Origin: an uncultured Bacteroidales bacterium
GTDB lineage: Bacteria; Bacteroidota; Bacteroidia; Bacteroidales; P3
Assembly (NCBI GenBank): GCA_947097635.1
Contig: CAMURW010000105.1
Coordinates: 1 to 5,849 of the forward strand
Reading direction: 5' to 3'
DNA length: 5,849 nt
Shown here: positions 5,779 through 5,849 of the stretch, in pieces
How the letters are laid out: every line of letters begins with the position of its first letter
How positions within the stretch are numbered: the first letter of the stretch is position 1
Notes under the pieces: model-generated
Database searches by the model: none
Told to the model about the DNA's origin: nothing
Seen by the model: the letters and a program-made list of their open reading frames with translations, nothing else
Position numbers and translations under genes: made by a program

Positions 5779-5849
5779 ATAACAGGGTTGCCGATGCCTT
5801 CCACCGATGGAGGGGGCCCTTGTGCCAACGGTGTAGAACGAGCGACGGC
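5775..5849 (+). CDS. Possible start of another gene, cut by the window edge
   Basis: An ATG at 5775 overlaps the exonuclease stop as ATGA, the same arrangement as the previous junction. It opens a frame (MNNRVADAFHRW and on) that stays open to the window end. Only 25 codons are visible and I recognise nothing. Its arginine codons (AGG, CGA, CGG, AGA) differ from the CGC-dominated neighbours, which argues against a real gene. The same stretch can form a 7-bp hairpin (5797-5803 with 5808-5814, one wobble) without a T tract. Confidence 0.2.
   Translation, partial: MNNRVADAFHRWRGPLCQRCRTSDG

Noticed and set aside
1..5849. CRISPR array, insertion sequence, toxin-antitoxin pair, phage or defence genes
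   Set aside because: No direct repeats with spacers, transposase motifs or terminal inverted repeats were seen. Apart from the left-edge genes and a doubtful fragment at 5775, all supported genes are housekeeping types.

Overview
The window looks like chromosome from a GC-rich member of the Bacteroidales (Bacteroidota); I cannot name a genus. Three things point there. The intergenic stretches carry TAnnTTTG promoter boxes typical of Bacteroidota, one with a correctly spaced TTTG at -33. Start codons have no Shine-Dalgarno sequence and are preceded by A-rich DNA. A small protein near the left edge matches the Bacteroidales 'smalltalk' family. Coding DNA is strongly GC-biased, whereas the promoters are AT-rich.

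Left part (1-850): the 3' end of an unrecognised gene with a Gly-Asn-Ser repeat tail (3-428), a short gap that can fold into two competing hairpins, then a smalltalk-like protein about twice the family's usual length (523-726). A strong intrinsic terminator (804-847) closes this unit.

Centre (879-3860): a monocistronic gene for a 971-residue exported M16 (pitrilysin/insulinase-type) zinc protease. It has its own -7 promoter box and is followed by a near-perfect 17-bp hairpin at 3908-3944.

Intergenic 3861-4315: besides the hairpin there is an 11-G tract and a complete tRNA-His(GTG) unit on the minus strand, with a consensus promoter (4127-4157) and an intrinsic terminator (3974-4006). A plus-strand promoter box at 4304-4311 lies so close to the next ATG that the mRNA is probably leaderless.

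Right part (4316-5849): a TrmH/SpoU-family RNA 2'-O-methyltransferase overlaps a DEDDh 3'-5' exonuclease by ATGA, so the two are probably translationally coupled. A second ATGA at the exonuclease stop could begin another gene, but only 25 codons are visible and its codon use is unconvincing.

Most of the window is ordinary housekeeping DNA. No mobile element, CRISPR array or defence system is visible. The least explained part is the left edge, with its repeat-tailed protein and lengthened smalltalk protein.
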